Shown here: piece after piece, positions 49,982 through 60,048 of the stretch
Position numbering within the stretch: position 1 is the stretch's first letter
Layout: each line of letters opens with the position of its first letter
Assembly: GCA_963735055.1 (NCBI GenBank)
Contig: CAVTJN010000007.1
Span: 62,001 to 126,000, forward strand
Direction: 5' to 3'
Source: JBBITI01 sp963735055
GTDB lineage: Bacteria > Chloroflexota > Dehalococcoidia > Dehalococcoidales > UBA2162
Length of the DNA stretch: 64,000 nucleotides
Notes under the pieces: generated by a model
The model's database searches: none
The model's input: the letters and a program-made list of their open reading frames with translations, nothing else
What the model was told of the DNA's origin: nothing
Position numbers and translations under genes: made by a program

Positions 49982-50458
49982 CTAGCTGGACTTGGCGGCG
50001 GTGGGTCTAACCAGCAGTATCGGCAACCGGGACTGCCTCACCACCAGGTCGGCGACGCTGCCGAACAGCACCCGGCCCGGCCCGCTGCGCCCGTGAGTGG
50101 CAATCGCTATCAGCCCAACGCCATTCGCCGCTGAGTACTCTACTATGGACTGACCCGGAGCCCCCAGCATGGTGACGGATTCGACACGCAGCCGATGCTC
50201 CGCCCGAAGTCGTTCGGCCACTGCACTCAGGTACGCCTCAGACTCGGTTTTTTCCCTTTCGACCTGTTTCTCCATCCTCGAAGTGACGATGAGCGTGGCC
50301 GCCACGCCCGGCATCCCGGGAGTAACGATCATGGGCTCGGGAACGACTCTGATGAGGACCACCTCGCTCCCAAACCGCAGCGCTTGTTCGGTGGCATAGG
50401 GGAGGATTTGTTCGGCAAGCTCGGAGCCGTCCAGACAAACCGCTATCTTCTCAAACAC
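49982..50458 (-). CDS. Universal stress protein (UspA family)
   Basis: 158 residues from a GTG at 50458 behind AAAGGAAGTG; the frame is also open further upstream. Nucleotide-binding signature IATHGRSGPGRVLFGSVADLVVR (G-x2-G-x9-GS) and N-terminal KIAVCLDGSELAEQILPYA. Binds ATP and is induced under growth arrest in model bacteria. A Lys/Glu-rich amphipathic segment (SRMEKQVEREKTESEAYL) follows the second strand, as usual for the long Usp form. Confidence 0.87.
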   Translation of the reverse strand: MFEKIAVCLDGSELAEQILPYATEQALRFGSEVVLIRVVPEPMIVTPGMPGVAATLIVTSRMEKQVEREKTESEAYLSAVAERLRAEHRLRVESVTMLGAPGQSIVEYSAANGVGLIAIATHGRSGPGRVLFGSVADLVVRQSRLPILLVRPTAAKSS

Positions 50459-50532
50459 CTGATCACTTCCTTTCGCCTGTGATTCGCCATTTGCACTGGC
50501 ATGGGCCAAAATACTCTCAATTGCGGCATCGG

Positions 50533-50844
50533 CTACTGAGGGGGAGACCGCCAGGTCTGCGACACCCCTTCATATTCAAATGCGGCGGCTCGTTTGGCTT
50601 CCTCAACGGTCTCGTGCCACGTATTGGCGAAGGAGTTCCAGTCCGCATCGCAGAAGAACAGGTAGAAACCCGGTTCGCCGGCATAACGGGCAATGGCAAG
50701 ACCCGAAGCCGAACCCAGTTGTTTTCCTCCGATAAGGTGTCTCGTCTTCCCGGTGCGGCGATGGCTCGAATCAATCGTCGTGAACGTGATCACTTCGGCG
50801 GCGCCCAGTTGTCTCGGTGGCGATGTCGTGCTCATAATCACCAT
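50533..50844 (-). CDS. Conserved-looking small protein
   Basis: 103 residues. Aromatic-rich C-terminal half: GEPGFYLFFCDADWNSFANTWHETVEEAKRAAAFEYEGV, a compact beta-hairpin plus helix seen in many unannotated small bacterial proteins. Starts at 50844 or at the second Met (50835). No membrane or signal sequence. Function unknown. Confidence 0.5.
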   Translation of the reverse strand: MVIMSTTSPPRQLGAAEVITFTTIDSSHRRTGKTRHLIGGKQLGSASGLAIARYAGEPGFYLFFCDADWNSFANTWHETVEEAKRAAAFEYEGVSQTWRSPPQ

Positions 50845-50899
50845 GATACTAACGGGTACCGGTATCTGACAAGTCCACCGGACAGTCGTAACCGGCGCG

Positions 50900-51697
50900 C
50901 TAGACCGGCTGCCAGCCCAGGACGCGGCCGCTACGAATGAAACGGCCGATACCGGGGAACGGCATATGGCAGGCGAAGATCAAGGTGCCTGATTCGGCCA
51001 TTTTGGCGAGACCTTCGGTCCTCAGCTTCAGTGCATCGCCCGGGGCCGAATCGAGGAACGAGTAATGCGCCGGCTGGGCGAATTCAACATTGCTGTGGAT
51101 AAGATCGCCGATGCACAGTAACCGGTCGCGGCCTGAAGATATGTCGATCATCACGCCGCCCAGGGTATGCCCCGCCGCCGGTACCAGCCTGACGCCGGGC
51201 ATCACTTCAGCGTTATCGTCGACGAGTTCGAACTGCCCCCTGGACGGCAGCAGATTCTTCCGGGCGAGGCCGAACATGCGTGAGTCCGGCCCGGTCTCCG
51301 GTCCGGCAAAGGACTCCCACTCCTTGGCGGTAATGATCTGGCGGGCATTTGGATAGACGGGCTTGAGCCCGGCATCGAACGTGCCGCCGATATGGTCAGG
51401 GTGCGCATGAGTGTAGACCACGGCATGGATATCGGCAGGATCAATGCCTTCCGCTCTCAGATTCTGCAGGAGCTTGCCGGCGCTGGATTGAAAGAACGGG
51501 CCGCAGCCGGTATCGACAAGGACTTTGCCCGCCCCGGTATCGATGAGCAGACAGCTTACGTCCATCTTCTCCCCGGGGCGGTCTCCGGGCCGGCCGGAAG
51601 ATCCGGGAGGAGTAGGGCCGGGTACCGTGATGAAGCCGTCGCTGACCACGATGCACTTGAATTCGCCGATATTCAGATGAAAACTGTTGTTGGCCAT
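50900..51697 (-). CDS. MBL-fold metallo-hydrolase
   Basis: 265 residues. Metal motif THAHPDHIGG (HxHxDH), second His in PAAGHTLGGVMIDI and Asp in LLCIGDLIHSN, final His in FACHMPFPGIG. The N-terminal strand pair and VLVDTGCGP are typical of the quorum-quenching / glyoxalase-II-like branch. Binds two metal ions and hydrolyses a thioester, lactone or similar bond; substrate unknown. It lies 10 bp after the MmgE/PrpD gene on the same strand, so co-transcription is likely. Confidence 0.85.
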   Translation of the reverse strand: MANNSFHLNIGEFKCIVVSDGFITVPGPTPPGSSGRPGDRPGEKMDVSCLLIDTGAGKVLVDTGCGPFFQSSAGKLLQNLRAEGIDPADIHAVVYTHAHPDHIGGTFDAGLKPVYPNARQIITAKEWESFAGPETGPDSRMFGLARKNLLPSRGQFELVDDNAEVMPGVRLVPAAGHTLGGVMIDISSGRDRLLCIGDLIHSNVEFAQPAHYSFLDSAPGDALKLRTEGLAKMAESGTLIFACHMPFPGIGRFIRSGRVLGWQPV

Positions 51698-51707
51698 CCT
51701 GTCTCCT

Positions 51708-53114
51708 TTAGTGACCGGGGCGATCCTGCATCAGCAGGTCCACTAGTGTCTTTACGCTATCCACGTTCTCCAGGTGTTCTACCATCTTCAAGAATCTCCC
51801 GGCGTTCTCTCTGGTTACGGTCCGGGAGAAGTCGATATTCGTCCAGAATTTGGCCAGCAGCTCTTCTCTGGATATCGGATTCCTCGGGTCTCCCCTGGCG
51901 ATTTCGGTAAATTCGTCGAACTCCTTCCCATCCTTCATCCTCACCGTAACCCGGGCGCTCTCCGTGCTGCCTTTCGTGAGTTCCGCCATCCTCATCTTCC
52001 CGGTAAGGTCAGTGATGGCGGGGTCTCTAATCGCTTCGTCGGTGTAATGCTCCGGTCGTGAGCTGCCCCTCAAGAGCACGTTGGCTACACAATACTGAAG
52101 GCTGAATCCGGCACTGGCGTGTGCCGAATTCCGGATCCGGAACGGTTGCCCGATGATATCCCGCAGGGCTCCCGGGGCGGCGTACAGCACAACCTCTTCG
52201 ATGTCCCCGGCTTTTATCCGGTGTTCGTTCACTACTGTCAGCGCACAATCGACACCGGCATGGTTCATACGGCAGCAGGGATACGGTTTGAACGTCCCAT
52301 CGCTGTAATAGTCGCTGCCCAGGTTCTTGACGAGGATATCGGGATCGCGGACACCGCCGGTGAACAAAGCGTAGTATCCGCCTTCGGACAGCAACGCATC
52401 TTCGATCCCGGTCCATCCTTCCCGGGCCAACTGGACACAGAAAACCGCATCCCGGGCCGATGTTCCCTGTGAAAGCTTGAATCCGGTTACCGTCTCCGAA
52501 ATCATGCGCTGGACACCCCCCAGGTGGTCCACGATCAAACCGAAAGCGTTGCGCAACTGCGGGGAATCGAGCCCCATCAGCCTTCCCGCTATGGCCGTGG
52601 CGCCGAAGGAATTAACCTGCCCGACGTGGTCGCGCCCCCTCCCCGCCCCGGAGCCCTCGCCCGCTACCAGCATGCGGGCTGCCATATCATCTCCTGCCAG
52701 CAGTGCCGCCAGCAACTCTTTACCGTTGACATTGTACGCATCTCCCACGGTGAGGGCGGTGGTTACCGTAGTGCCGCTGATGTGCCCCGGTGCGCTTCTG
52801 CCGTCCACCAGGGGGCTTACCGGCTCAAAGTCGAAGGAGCGGCAAATGATAGCGTTGACCATGGCCGCGGTCCCCACCGGCATTGCATCGCCGTGCACCA
52901 AGATCCGGCCTTCCGGCTTGCCGCCCCAGTCCCGGACGATTTTCAGAAGCTCGGGGTTGCCGGCGTCGTTGGCGCCGCAGATCAGGCACCCGACGGTGTC
53001 AATAATCCGGTCTTTGGCATGATCAATGGCCGCCCCTGGTATGTTTTCGAATCGCGTATTCAGTATGTTGTCTATCATTTTCTCCAGATAGACGCCCTGT
53101 CCATTGTTGCTCAT
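51708..53114 (-). CDS. MmgE/PrpD family protein A
   Basis: 468 residues of the 2-methylcitrate dehydratase / cis-aconitate decarboxylase fold. Markers: ALTVGDAYNVNGKELLAALLAGDDMAARM, NAFGLIVDHLGGVQRM, YYSDGTFKPYPCCRMNHAGVD (lid-domain hinge typical of PrpD), and late segment TVRMKDGKEFDEFTE. Acts on tricarboxylate-like or hydroxy-acid substrates; not confined to methylcitrate, as a prp operon is not present. Adjacent to a second family member and an aldehyde:ferredoxin oxidoreductase. Confidence 0.82.
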   Translation of the reverse strand: MSNNGQGVYLEKMIDNILNTRFENIPGAAIDHAKDRIIDTVGCLICGANDAGNPELLKIVRDWGGKPEGRILVHGDAMPVGTAAMVNAIICRSFDFEPVSPLVDGRSAPGHISGTTVTTALTVGDAYNVNGKELLAALLAGDDMAARMLVAGEGSGAGRGRDHVGQVNSFGATAIAGRLMGLDSPQLRNAFGLIVDHLGGVQRMISETVTGFKLSQGTSARDAVFCVQLAREGWTGIEDALLSEGGYYALFTGGVRDPDILVKNLGSDYYSDGTFKPYPCCRMNHAGVDCALTVVNEHRIKAGDIEEVVLYAAPGALRDIIGQPFRIRNSAHASAGFSLQYCVANVLLRGSSRPEHYTDEAIRDPAITDLTGKMRMAELTKGSTESARVTVRMKDGKEFDEFTEIARGDPRNPISREELLAKFWTNIDFSRTVTRENAGRFLKMVEHLENVDSVKTLVDLLMQDRPGH

Positions 53115-53188
53115 CGGTACCCCCCCTGCTATTGACCCCGCAGAGACTGCGGGCTCGGAAAAGCTTTTAGCCGGTATTAGTCATAGGG

Positions 53189-54574
53189 CTATTGTCCCAG
53201 GAGATTTGTGAGCCGGGCTACATCCGGGATGTTTTCCAAATCCAAAACCATGTCCTTAATCCGGGATATCGTGGCGTCTTCATATCCGCCGTAAACCGCA
53301 CATTTCCGGAATTTGGCGACGAGCTCTTCGGGTGACTGAGGATTCTGCGGTTCGCCCTTGGGGTGGTCGACCCTGCAGCTATAGGTCTTACCATCCTTCA
53401 TCTTCAATACCACTTCCTGGTAGCCGAATGGTCCGGGAAGGTATTCCTGCTGGGTAACAACCGGTTTTACTTTGCCCATCAGTTCGGTGGTGTTCCGGTC
53501 TTTCACGGCTTCATCAGTGAAAAAACTGAAATCTATTTCGCCGTGAATCAAGGATCTGGATAGACAATATGCGAGACTGAACCTGCCCTGCACTCCGTTC
53601 TGGGGCGCCGGGGTGGAGGCATTTCGTGACAGGACGGCGGGGACGCGAAATTCGATTTCCTCGATCTGCCGCCAGTCTATCGAGTGTTTCGCCCTGAGTT
53701 GCTGCCCGGCATATACGCCAAAGTGGGCGATGTGGGCACAGGGGTAATACTTGAACATCAAGCCCGGGCTGAGCAGATTCCACGGATTACCCAGCGCATT
53801 CAGCCGCTCCAGCTGGACCTTTTCGGGAACCTCCCCCTGGTTACCGGAAAATGCGTTGTAGAAGCCGCCGGGTCCCTCAATAATGCCCGGGTAGGTGGCG
53901 GTATACCCCTTTTGCGCCAACAGGACCGCTTCGATCCCGTTTCTGGCAGCATCACCGCCGTGCAGGTGTCCGGCCATGGATCCAAAATTCCGTATCAGAC
54001 CGGAGGACATCGTGGCCGCGATCCCCAGGGCCATCATCATTTTGTGCTCGTCCAGCTTCAACAGTTTTGACAATGCCACAGTCGCCCCCATCACACCGAG
54101 CACCCCCGTCCACTCCCAGCCCCGGCCGCCGACGCCGCTCTCCACAATGAGCAATCCGGTCTTCCCGTAGGCTTCAATGCCCAGGCAGTAGGCTGTCAGC
54201 ATGTCCTTTCCCGACATGTGATATTTCTCACTGACGGCGAGCAATCCTGAAAATGTGCCGGCCGTGGGATGCGCCAGCCCGGCATTGGGAAAATCAAGAC
54301 AGTCATCATAGTCCTGAACATGCGCCGAGGTCCCGTTTGTCAGCGCCGCCATGGGACAACTGGCTTTGTACCTTCCGCCGATGACGGTGGCTTCGCCCGG
54401 CGATTGGCTCTCTCTGACCATCTCACTCACGATCTTGCCTGAGGGCTCCTGACTGCCCGCCATCGCCACGGCTATGTAATCGAGAATCGCCCATTTGGCG
54501 GCCCTTACCAGCTCGGGCGGCAGGTCCTTGTAGTCAGTGCTGCCTACGAATTGAATAAGCTTCTCCGTAAACAT
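53189..54574 (-). CDS. MmgE/PrpD family protein B
   Basis: 461 residues. Domain-1 region: LPPELVRAAKWAILDYIAVAMAGS, then TSAHVQDYDDCLDFPNAGLAHPTAGTFSGLLA and GKDMLTAYCLGIEAYGK. The hinge is LSPGLMFKYYPCAHIAHFGVY, and the tail VVLKMKDGKTYSCRVDHPKGEP. Only moderate similarity to neighbour A, so the pair is an old duplication or heteromeric partner. Lies 74 bp upstream in the same operon. Confidence 0.82.
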   Translation of the reverse strand: MFTEKLIQFVGSTDYKDLPPELVRAAKWAILDYIAVAMAGSQEPSGKIVSEMVRESQSPGEATVIGGRYKASCPMAALTNGTSAHVQDYDDCLDFPNAGLAHPTAGTFSGLLAVSEKYHMSGKDMLTAYCLGIEAYGKTGLLIVESGVGGRGWEWTGVLGVMGATVALSKLLKLDEHKMMMALGIAATMSSGLIRNFGSMAGHLHGGDAARNGIEAVLLAQKGYTATYPGIIEGPGGFYNAFSGNQGEVPEKVQLERLNALGNPWNLLSPGLMFKYYPCAHIAHFGVYAGQQLRAKHSIDWRQIEEIEFRVPAVLSRNASTPAPQNGVQGRFSLAYCLSRSLIHGEIDFSFFTDEAVKDRNTTELMGKVKPVVTQQEYLPGPFGYQEVVLKMKDGKTYSCRVDHPKGEPQNPQSPEELVAKFRKCAVYGGYEDATISRIKDMVLDLENIPDVARLTNLLGQ

Positions 54575-54842
54575 CGGGTCACCTCCCTATTCTTGTGTCA
54601 CAAATACTTCCAATGACCTCGAGGACCGGACGAAGAATCCGGTGACAACGCTCCGTTGATCTCGTCGGAGCCACTATGCAGTGCGCGCCGCCGAAAGGCG
54701 GCGCCTCCATTCAGTGTCGTTCTGCCCGAAAGGGACGTAAGAATCTGGCCCCCGGCCCCTCAGCGTCCTTGCGCTCCAAGGGGACGTAGGAACCTCTCCT
54801 ACTGACCGCTGATACCTGATAGCTGATGGCTGACGGCAGCAG
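54575..54842. repeat. Intergenic hairpin and repeat stretch
   Basis: A perfect 8-bp stem GCGCCGCC/GGCGGCGC with a GAAA tetraloop (54685-54704) and a GCTGATA-type repeat (54805-54835). No gene seen. The hairpin lacks a T-tract. Confidence 0.5.
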
Positions 54843-56687
54843 CTATCCCGGTCCCCGCGGCGCCTGGTCCGGCCACAGATCGCGCGCCACGTCGTCGAGG
54901 CCGAGCGACAGGAGTTTGGCCTTGCTCGGCTTCGTGGATATCCGGTCCCAGTCAAGCGTGCCCAGCGCCCAGTGGGCCTGCGCCTCGATGTCGGCGCTCA
55001 CCCCGGCCAGCGGCCCCGCCTGCAGGGGCGGCCTGCCGGCGATCCTGGGGTGGACGAACCACTTGAGTGGATTAATCCCCTCGCGCAGGTTGAAGGCATG
55101 TCTGAGAGTACCGATCCGTTCCCCGGTCTTCGCTATCTCTTCTGGAGTGCAGTCCCAGCCGGTAACCGCATTCAGCATGCCCACCAGCCGGTCGCCACCG
55201 GGGGGAGGCGGCCCGAAACCGGCGCCAAACAGGCACATCCCGGATGAGTTGATGAAGTGGGTACGGCTCGCCCCCGGCCCGAAGCTCTGGGTGTGGCGAC
55301 CGGGCGTGGCATCCATCTGGTAGCGGGCCGCGGATGTGGAACCTCCCATCCCGGCCAACTTCGGGTCATGCATTCCCAATTCCTGTCCGCCGGCGTGAAC
55401 GGCAAACTTATCGGCGCCGCGGCCGATCCTTTCCGCCGCCACCTTGACGCCCTGGGCGAGGATAGCGCCGACGTCTTCGTTCCTTGCCAGCTTCTCGGTC
55501 ATGGCCACCAACGCCCGGTGGTCGCCCCATCTGAGGTCGACGCCGCCGGTGTCTTTGGCCGTCAGGATCCCATTTTCGAAGCATTCTATGGCGAAGGCAA
55601 TCACGGTTCCGGCGGAAATCGTATCCAAACCGGCCCGGTTGCACAGGTCGTTGGCCATGTTGATCGCTTCGACGTTGCCGTTGCCGCACATTACACCGAA
55701 GCTGCCGTGCGTCTCGTACTCGGGCCGGCGGCTCCCGGCGGCGTACTTGTACTCCCCGGTGCCTTCCTTCATGATTGCCTTGCAGGCGATGGGACAGTGC
55801 CAGCAGCCGCTCAGTCTGGCCACCGTCGCGGCCACTGCGTCTGCCTTCATCTCATCGGCGTTCGGCACGTCGGTGACCCCGACTCCTCCCCAGTTCCTTA
55901 CCGGGGTATCGCCGCTGTAGGCCGAAGTGTGAGACATGCCGCTGGTGCCATACTTGTGGAAGCTCTCCATGAACGACATCCCGCCACCCGGCCCGGGGGT
56001 CTGGAGGGACTTGATCTGGTCCATCCGCAGCCGGTCAAGTGCTTCCCGGTCGGCCACCGCGACCGGCCGCGTTCCCCTGGCAACCACCGCCTTCAGCTTC
56101 TTGGAGCCCATGACCGCGCCCAGTCCGGAGCGCCCGGCGGCAGACCCCCGGTCGGTCATGATCGAGGATATGAGAGCCAGCTTTTCACCGGCCGGGCCGA
56201 TGCAGGCGACCCGGCTATCTTTGCCGTATTGGGCCATGAGCGTGTCTTCGGTCTCATATGTGTCTTTGCCCCACAGGGCCGAAGCGTCTTTCAGTTGCGC
56301 CTTGCCCTCGTCGATGAGCAGGTAGACGGGACGAGGTGAGATCCCCTTGAAGAAGACGGCGTCATAGCCGGCAAACTTGAGGTACGGTCCGAAGAAGCCT
56401 CCTGAATTGGCGTCGCCCCATCCGCCCGTCAGCGGCGACCTGGCCACCACTTCGTACCTGGTACCGGTGGGGACGGCCGTTCCGGTGTAGGGTCCGGTGA
56501 TGAAGCCCAAAATGTTGTCGGGGCCCAGCGGGTCCACGCCGGCCTTCTGGCGGCTGTAGAGTATCCTGGCGCCCAGGCCGTACCCGCCGATGTAGGTTCG
56601 AGCCGTTTTCTCATCGAGGTCCTCTTCGGTTACTACCCCAGAGGAAAGGTCCACAAAGAGCATCTTGCCCATATAACTGCCGGCCAT
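54843..56687 (-). CDS. Aldehyde:ferredoxin oxidoreductase (tungsten/molybdopterin)
   Basis: 614 residues from ATG 56687 behind GGAGGAAC. Oxidises aldehydes to acids with ferredoxin, or the reverse. N-terminal pterin domain YMGKMLFVDLSSGVVTEEDL and YIGGYGLGARILY, then PLTGGWGDANSGGFFGPYLKFAGYDAVFFKG. Cluster ligands: Cys triad in GCWHCPIACK plus the later Cys in SSGMCLFGAGF. LGMHDPK and YQMDATPGRHTQSFG follow. Intact. Together with the MmgE/PrpD pair it suggests anaerobic carboxylate or aldehyde metabolism. Confidence 0.88.
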   Translation of the reverse strand: MAGSYMGKMLFVDLSSGVVTEEDLDEKTARTYIGGYGLGARILYSRQKAGVDPLGPDNILGFITGPYTGTAVPTGTRYEVVARSPLTGGWGDANSGGFFGPYLKFAGYDAVFFKGISPRPVYLLIDEGKAQLKDASALWGKDTYETEDTLMAQYGKDSRVACIGPAGEKLALISSIMTDRGSAAGRSGLGAVMGSKKLKAVVARGTRPVAVADREALDRLRMDQIKSLQTPGPGGGMSFMESFHKYGTSGMSHTSAYSGDTPVRNWGGVGVTDVPNADEMKADAVAATVARLSGCWHCPIACKAIMKEGTGEYKYAAGSRRPEYETHGSFGVMCGNGNVEAINMANDLCNRAGLDTISAGTVIAFAIECFENGILTAKDTGGVDLRWGDHRALVAMTEKLARNEDVGAILAQGVKVAAERIGRGADKFAVHAGGQELGMHDPKLAGMGGSTSAARYQMDATPGRHTQSFGPGASRTHFINSSGMCLFGAGFGPPPPGGDRLVGMLNAVTGWDCTPEEIAKTGERIGTLRHAFNLREGINPLKWFVHPRIAGRPPLQAGPLAGVSADIEAQAHWALGTLDWDRISTKPSKAKLLSLGLDDVARDLWPDQAPRGPG

Positions 56688-56908
56688 TTCTGTTGTTCCT
56701 CCTTCCGCGGTTTCCACCTATTCTATCATCTATCCCAGTCCCCGGATTACACGGGCGTTGGACTTTCTCCCCAAAGACTGATCAAGCCATGACGTGAATA
56801 GAACGGTGGATGCGCCGGCCTGCCTCATTGAGTGGTACAATCAATGCTGGAGAGCGTATCCTCACATTGCGGGGTGGTTTGGCGTATTGACGAGGTATTG
56901 GCAGAGAA

Positions 56909-58138
56909 ATGAATAGGCTGGCAACGCTGTTGCTTCTGGTTCCAATGCTGTTTGGTGCTTGCACCAATCAAGACGGCCCATTCGAAGTCAAGGCAACAGA
57001 CTTACCCGTCGCTGATAATGCCACCTTGGCTGCGGCGGACGGATTGCCGGCAGACGGGGTTGCGGTTGCAGGCGGGCCACAAGAAACGAATGCACCATCA
57101 GGAGACCCTGACCCAGAGAGCGTAGCTACCACAAATAGTACAGCAACCGTTACCTTTGACAACAGCACCGATCTCAAGCTACACGGCGCGACCGACTATT
57201 TTACCATTGTTCAAATCCCTGACACGCAGATCTACGCTAAGTATTTTCCTGCCATACTGAACAGCCAGATGACGTGGATAAAGAACAACGTCGCGAACTT
57301 GAATATCAGAGCGGTGATTGGGTCGGGAGACATGGTCGAAAATGCCGACAGCACCGTTCAATGGGCAAATGTCGTGAATTCCTATTCCATATTGGACAAT
57401 GGAGGTTCTCCGGTAGTGCTTTACGCTCCCACCAACGGTAATCACGATGTAAGGTTGCAGAGCCCCCCGTTTTCACTCTACCCGTATGATGGCACCGCTC
57501 CCTTCGACCAGAGTTTCCCGTTTGGGAGATTTCAGGCCTACTCATGGTACGGGGGACACTATCCTTCAAACAGTAATTACAATAGCTACGACACGTTCTC
57601 AGTACTGGGGCGCGACTACATCATCTTGAACATCGAAACTGTGCAAGCCTATTTGGACACCGGGACAAAAGAATGGCTGAATCGGGTCTTGAGTGACAAC
57701 GCCGATCGTCAGGCGATCATTTCAATTCACGGCTACATTGATTACGCCGGCAATAAACTGACTGGGGTAGATGTCGATGGCAAGACTGCATGGAACGAGG
57801 TCGTCCGGCTGCACCCAAACGTGATCATGGTTCTCTGTGGTCATGCTTTCGGGAGCTGGCCACCCTCCCACGCGCCAAATGCCGGTGGCCCGCCCAGCAT
57901 TGTCTATGATTCTTTCCATTGCACTGATGTCGGAGATGGTGGTAACGTGATCCACAACTTGCTGGTGGACTACCAGGACTTGCCGAATGGCGGGGACGGA
58001 TACCTCAGATACTACAAGATATACCCAACCACCGGAATCGTGTTCGCCTATTCTTACTCTACTTCGCTGTCCACCTACGCCACAGACGGCGCAAATCAGT
58101 TTAGCTTTACGATCGGTTCTGCTGGTCAACCACGCTAG
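56909..58138 (+). CDS. Exported metallophosphoesterase lipoprotein
   Basis: 409 residues. Lipobox FGAC after a hydrophobic leader (RLATLLLLVPMLFGAC), then an 80-residue Ala/Asp/Pro linker. Calcineurin-like domain: FTIVQIPDTQIYAK, VIGSGDMVENAD, PTNGNHDVRL, ISIHGYIDY and VLCGHAFGSW, which provide the D-x..GD..GNHD..GH metal ligands, though the first motif is D-T-Q rather than D-x-H. Surface phosphodiesterase or nucleotidase; substrate open. Upstream of the exosortase operon. Confidence 0.8.
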   Translation: MNRLATLLLLVPMLFGACTNQDGPFEVKATDLPVADNATLAAADGLPADGVAVAGGPQETNAPSGDPDPESVATTNSTATVTFDNSTDLKLHGATDYFTIVQIPDTQIYAKYFPAILNSQMTWIKNNVANLNIRAVIGSGDMVENADSTVQWANVVNSYSILDNGGSPVVLYAPTNGNHDVRLQSPPFSLYPYDGTAPFDQSFPFGRFQAYSWYGGHYPSNSNYNSYDTFSVLGRDYIILNIETVQAYLDTGTKEWLNRVLSDNADRQAIISIHGYIDYAGNKLTGVDVDGKTAWNEVVRLHPNVIMVLCGHAFGSWPPSHAPNAGGPPSIVYDSFHCTDVGDGGNVIHNLLVDYQDLPNGGDGYLRYYKIYPTTGIVFAYSYSTSLSTYATDGANQFSFTIGSAGQPR

Positions 58139-58368
58139 AAGATTCACCGTTATTTTGGTTATTCAACATCACATTTGGCCATAGGACGCGTCATGCCACC
58201 CAACGGCAGCAGCGCATCCGGACATATCTGGCGACACATCGGGACAACGGCCTCAAGCGACGAACTTGAATGACACTGGGAGGCCGAACTACAATCAAGG
58301 CCACAAGGCTACATGGTTGGGCAGGAGTCCCGGGAATCAGTTAGAAGGAGATCTCGTCCAGACACGGT
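58139..58368. promoter_or_regulatory. Upstream region of the EpsI-exosortase operon
   Basis: No gene visible. The last 30 bases contain AGAAGGAGATC, the ribosome site for the next gene. The promoter is expected here. Confidence 0.35.
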
Positions 58369-59199
58369 ATGAATCGAAAGTCCTTAGTCCTTGGGATGAG
58401 TGGTCTGGTTGTGGTCACTATTCTCCTGCTGTCGTCTCCCACCGGCTTCTTCTCTCCGACCGTCACGTTTATCGACACTGAGCTCTTCAGGGCGTCAGGC
58501 AAAGAAGCCCCGGTGAGAACGATAACGGACTTCGGCAGTCCGCAGGTCATGGCCGCGTTCCCGAGACAAATCGGAAAATGGAGCGGATCCGACTACGAAA
58601 TAACTGAGTACGTCAAATTGCTGGGGGCCGACGCCATTCTGTTGCGACTGTACGAGCCCAGCACATTCAGTCAGCCGCTTTTCTTTACTATCGTCCAGTC
58701 AAGAACCGAGTCTGCCTTCCACCCCCCCAAGGTATGCCTTACTGCCCAGGGGTATGGAATCCAGGAAGAGGGGACGGAGACGGTCACGGTGACGGATGCC
58801 ACTTGGGTCAGAGATGCCGCCGCCGGAACGATACCCATGGGAAGGCTGGTGGCCACCAGGAGCGCCCGCGGCGGAGCGATCACCGAACGCCGGTTGGTGC
58901 TCTTCTTCTACGTCAAGGGCAACCAGTTTTCCACCGATACCATTACCATGATCCAGGTGGAAGGCCTCGTGCCCCTCCAGGGATCATATGAGGGGACTCT
59001 GACTGAAGAACTGGAGTTCATCTCCCGGGCTGTCCCGCTTATGTTTGAACCGGGAACAGACACCAGGTGGCATCCTCTCATTAAAGTGTTGGCCGACATG
59101 GGCGTACCCGGATACATCATCATTCTTGTCCTCTACGCGGTGCCGGCGGCGATAATCACCTACAATCCGGGACGCCCCAAGAAGAATCAGGGGCATTGA
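58369..59199 (+). CDS. EpsI-domain exosortase-associated protein
   Basis: 276 residues. N-terminal membrane anchor, then the EpsI signature (FTIVQSRTESAFHPPKVCL with conserved FHPP-x-CL), and a C-terminal membrane helix (YIIILVLYAVPAAIIT). EpsI accompanies exosortases in extracellular-polymer and protein-sorting loci and is thought to act at the membrane with the transpeptidase. Its stop codon overlaps the exosortase start (TGATG), showing translational coupling. Confidence 0.82.
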   Translation: MNRKSLVLGMSGLVVVTILLLSSPTGFFSPTVTFIDTELFRASGKEAPVRTITDFGSPQVMAAFPRQIGKWSGSDYEITEYVKLLGADAILLRLYEPSTFSQPLFFTIVQSRTESAFHPPKVCLTAQGYGIQEEGTETVTVTDATWVRDAAAGTIPMGRLVATRSARGGAITERRLVLFFYVKGNQFSTDTITMIQVEGLVPLQGSYEGTLTEELEFISRAVPLMFEPGTDTRWHPLIKVLADMGVPGYIIILVLYAVPAAIITYNPGRPKKNQGH

Positions 59200-60048
59200 T
59201 GCGGATCGTGAGCACCAGAGTCAGGACTATCGTCATCACCGTTGGTGCAGCCGTGACATTATTCGTCGGTTACTGGCCTACATTGCGGTGGTTGGTAAAC
59301 TCGTGGCTCTCCAGCGACTATTACAGCCATGGCTTTCTGGTGCCGGTCGTTGCCGGCTTTTTCGTGTGGACAAAACGCAGGGTATTGCGGACCCGAGAGC
59401 CCTCTGCGGTAGGACTATTGGTCCTTGGCTATCGGCGTCGCCCTTTATGTAGCGGGCCTGCTGTGGGAGATCAGGGTGCTGGGGGCTTTGTCTCTGGTAA
59501 CCGTGCTGGCGGGCCTGGTATTTTCCGTGTTCGGAACCCGCGCCGCCAGAGCGCTGGCGTTTCCCATCGCCTTCTTGCTTTTCATGATCCCTTTCCCATT
59601 CATTACCGATCTTGCCTTCCGCCTGCAGCAAGTATCGGTGCGTTGGTCTTCGCGATTATTGGAGGTGGCCGGGTTACCAGTGACTTCCTCCGGAGCAGAG
59701 ATCCTCCTTGGCAACACCACTTTTACCGTTGGCGTGGTCTGTAGCGGGATCAATACCCTGGTGGCGCTTCTTGCCCTGGCGGCTGTCTACGTTCATGTAC
59801 TCAAAGGGAATGCTTACCACCGAATCGGCATCTTCTTGCTGGCCTTCCCGCTGGCCATCGGAGGCAATATCCTGCGGATCACGTCCATCATTATGGTGGC
59901 CCATTTCGCCAGCGTCCAGACGGCTACCGGCTGGTATCACGACATATCCAGTCCGGTCTTCTTCCTGCTGGAATTCGTGATTCTGATTCTTATCGCTCGC
60001 GGCATGAAATCCAGGATCAACTATGACATATTCGGGAGCGCCCCGTAA
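59199..60048 (+). CDS. Exosortase / archaeosortase family transpeptidase (one indel)
   Basis: About 282 residues with eight membrane helices. N-terminal SSDYYSHGFLVPVVAGFFVW is canonical. After an indel near 59430 the catalytic triad is present: Cys in VVCSGINTL, Arg in GNILRITSI, His in GWYHDISSP. Cleaves and re-anchors proteins with PEP-CTERM-like or VPXXX-like tails. No such substrate is visible in this window. Flanked by EpsI upstream (ATG overlapping its stop) and DUF1616 downstream (TAATG overlap). Confidence 0.85.

Noticed and set aside
55257..56339. A 360-residue plus-strand frame opposite the aldehyde:ferredoxin oxidoreductase
   Set aside because: Antisense shadow; no motifs and no ribosome site.
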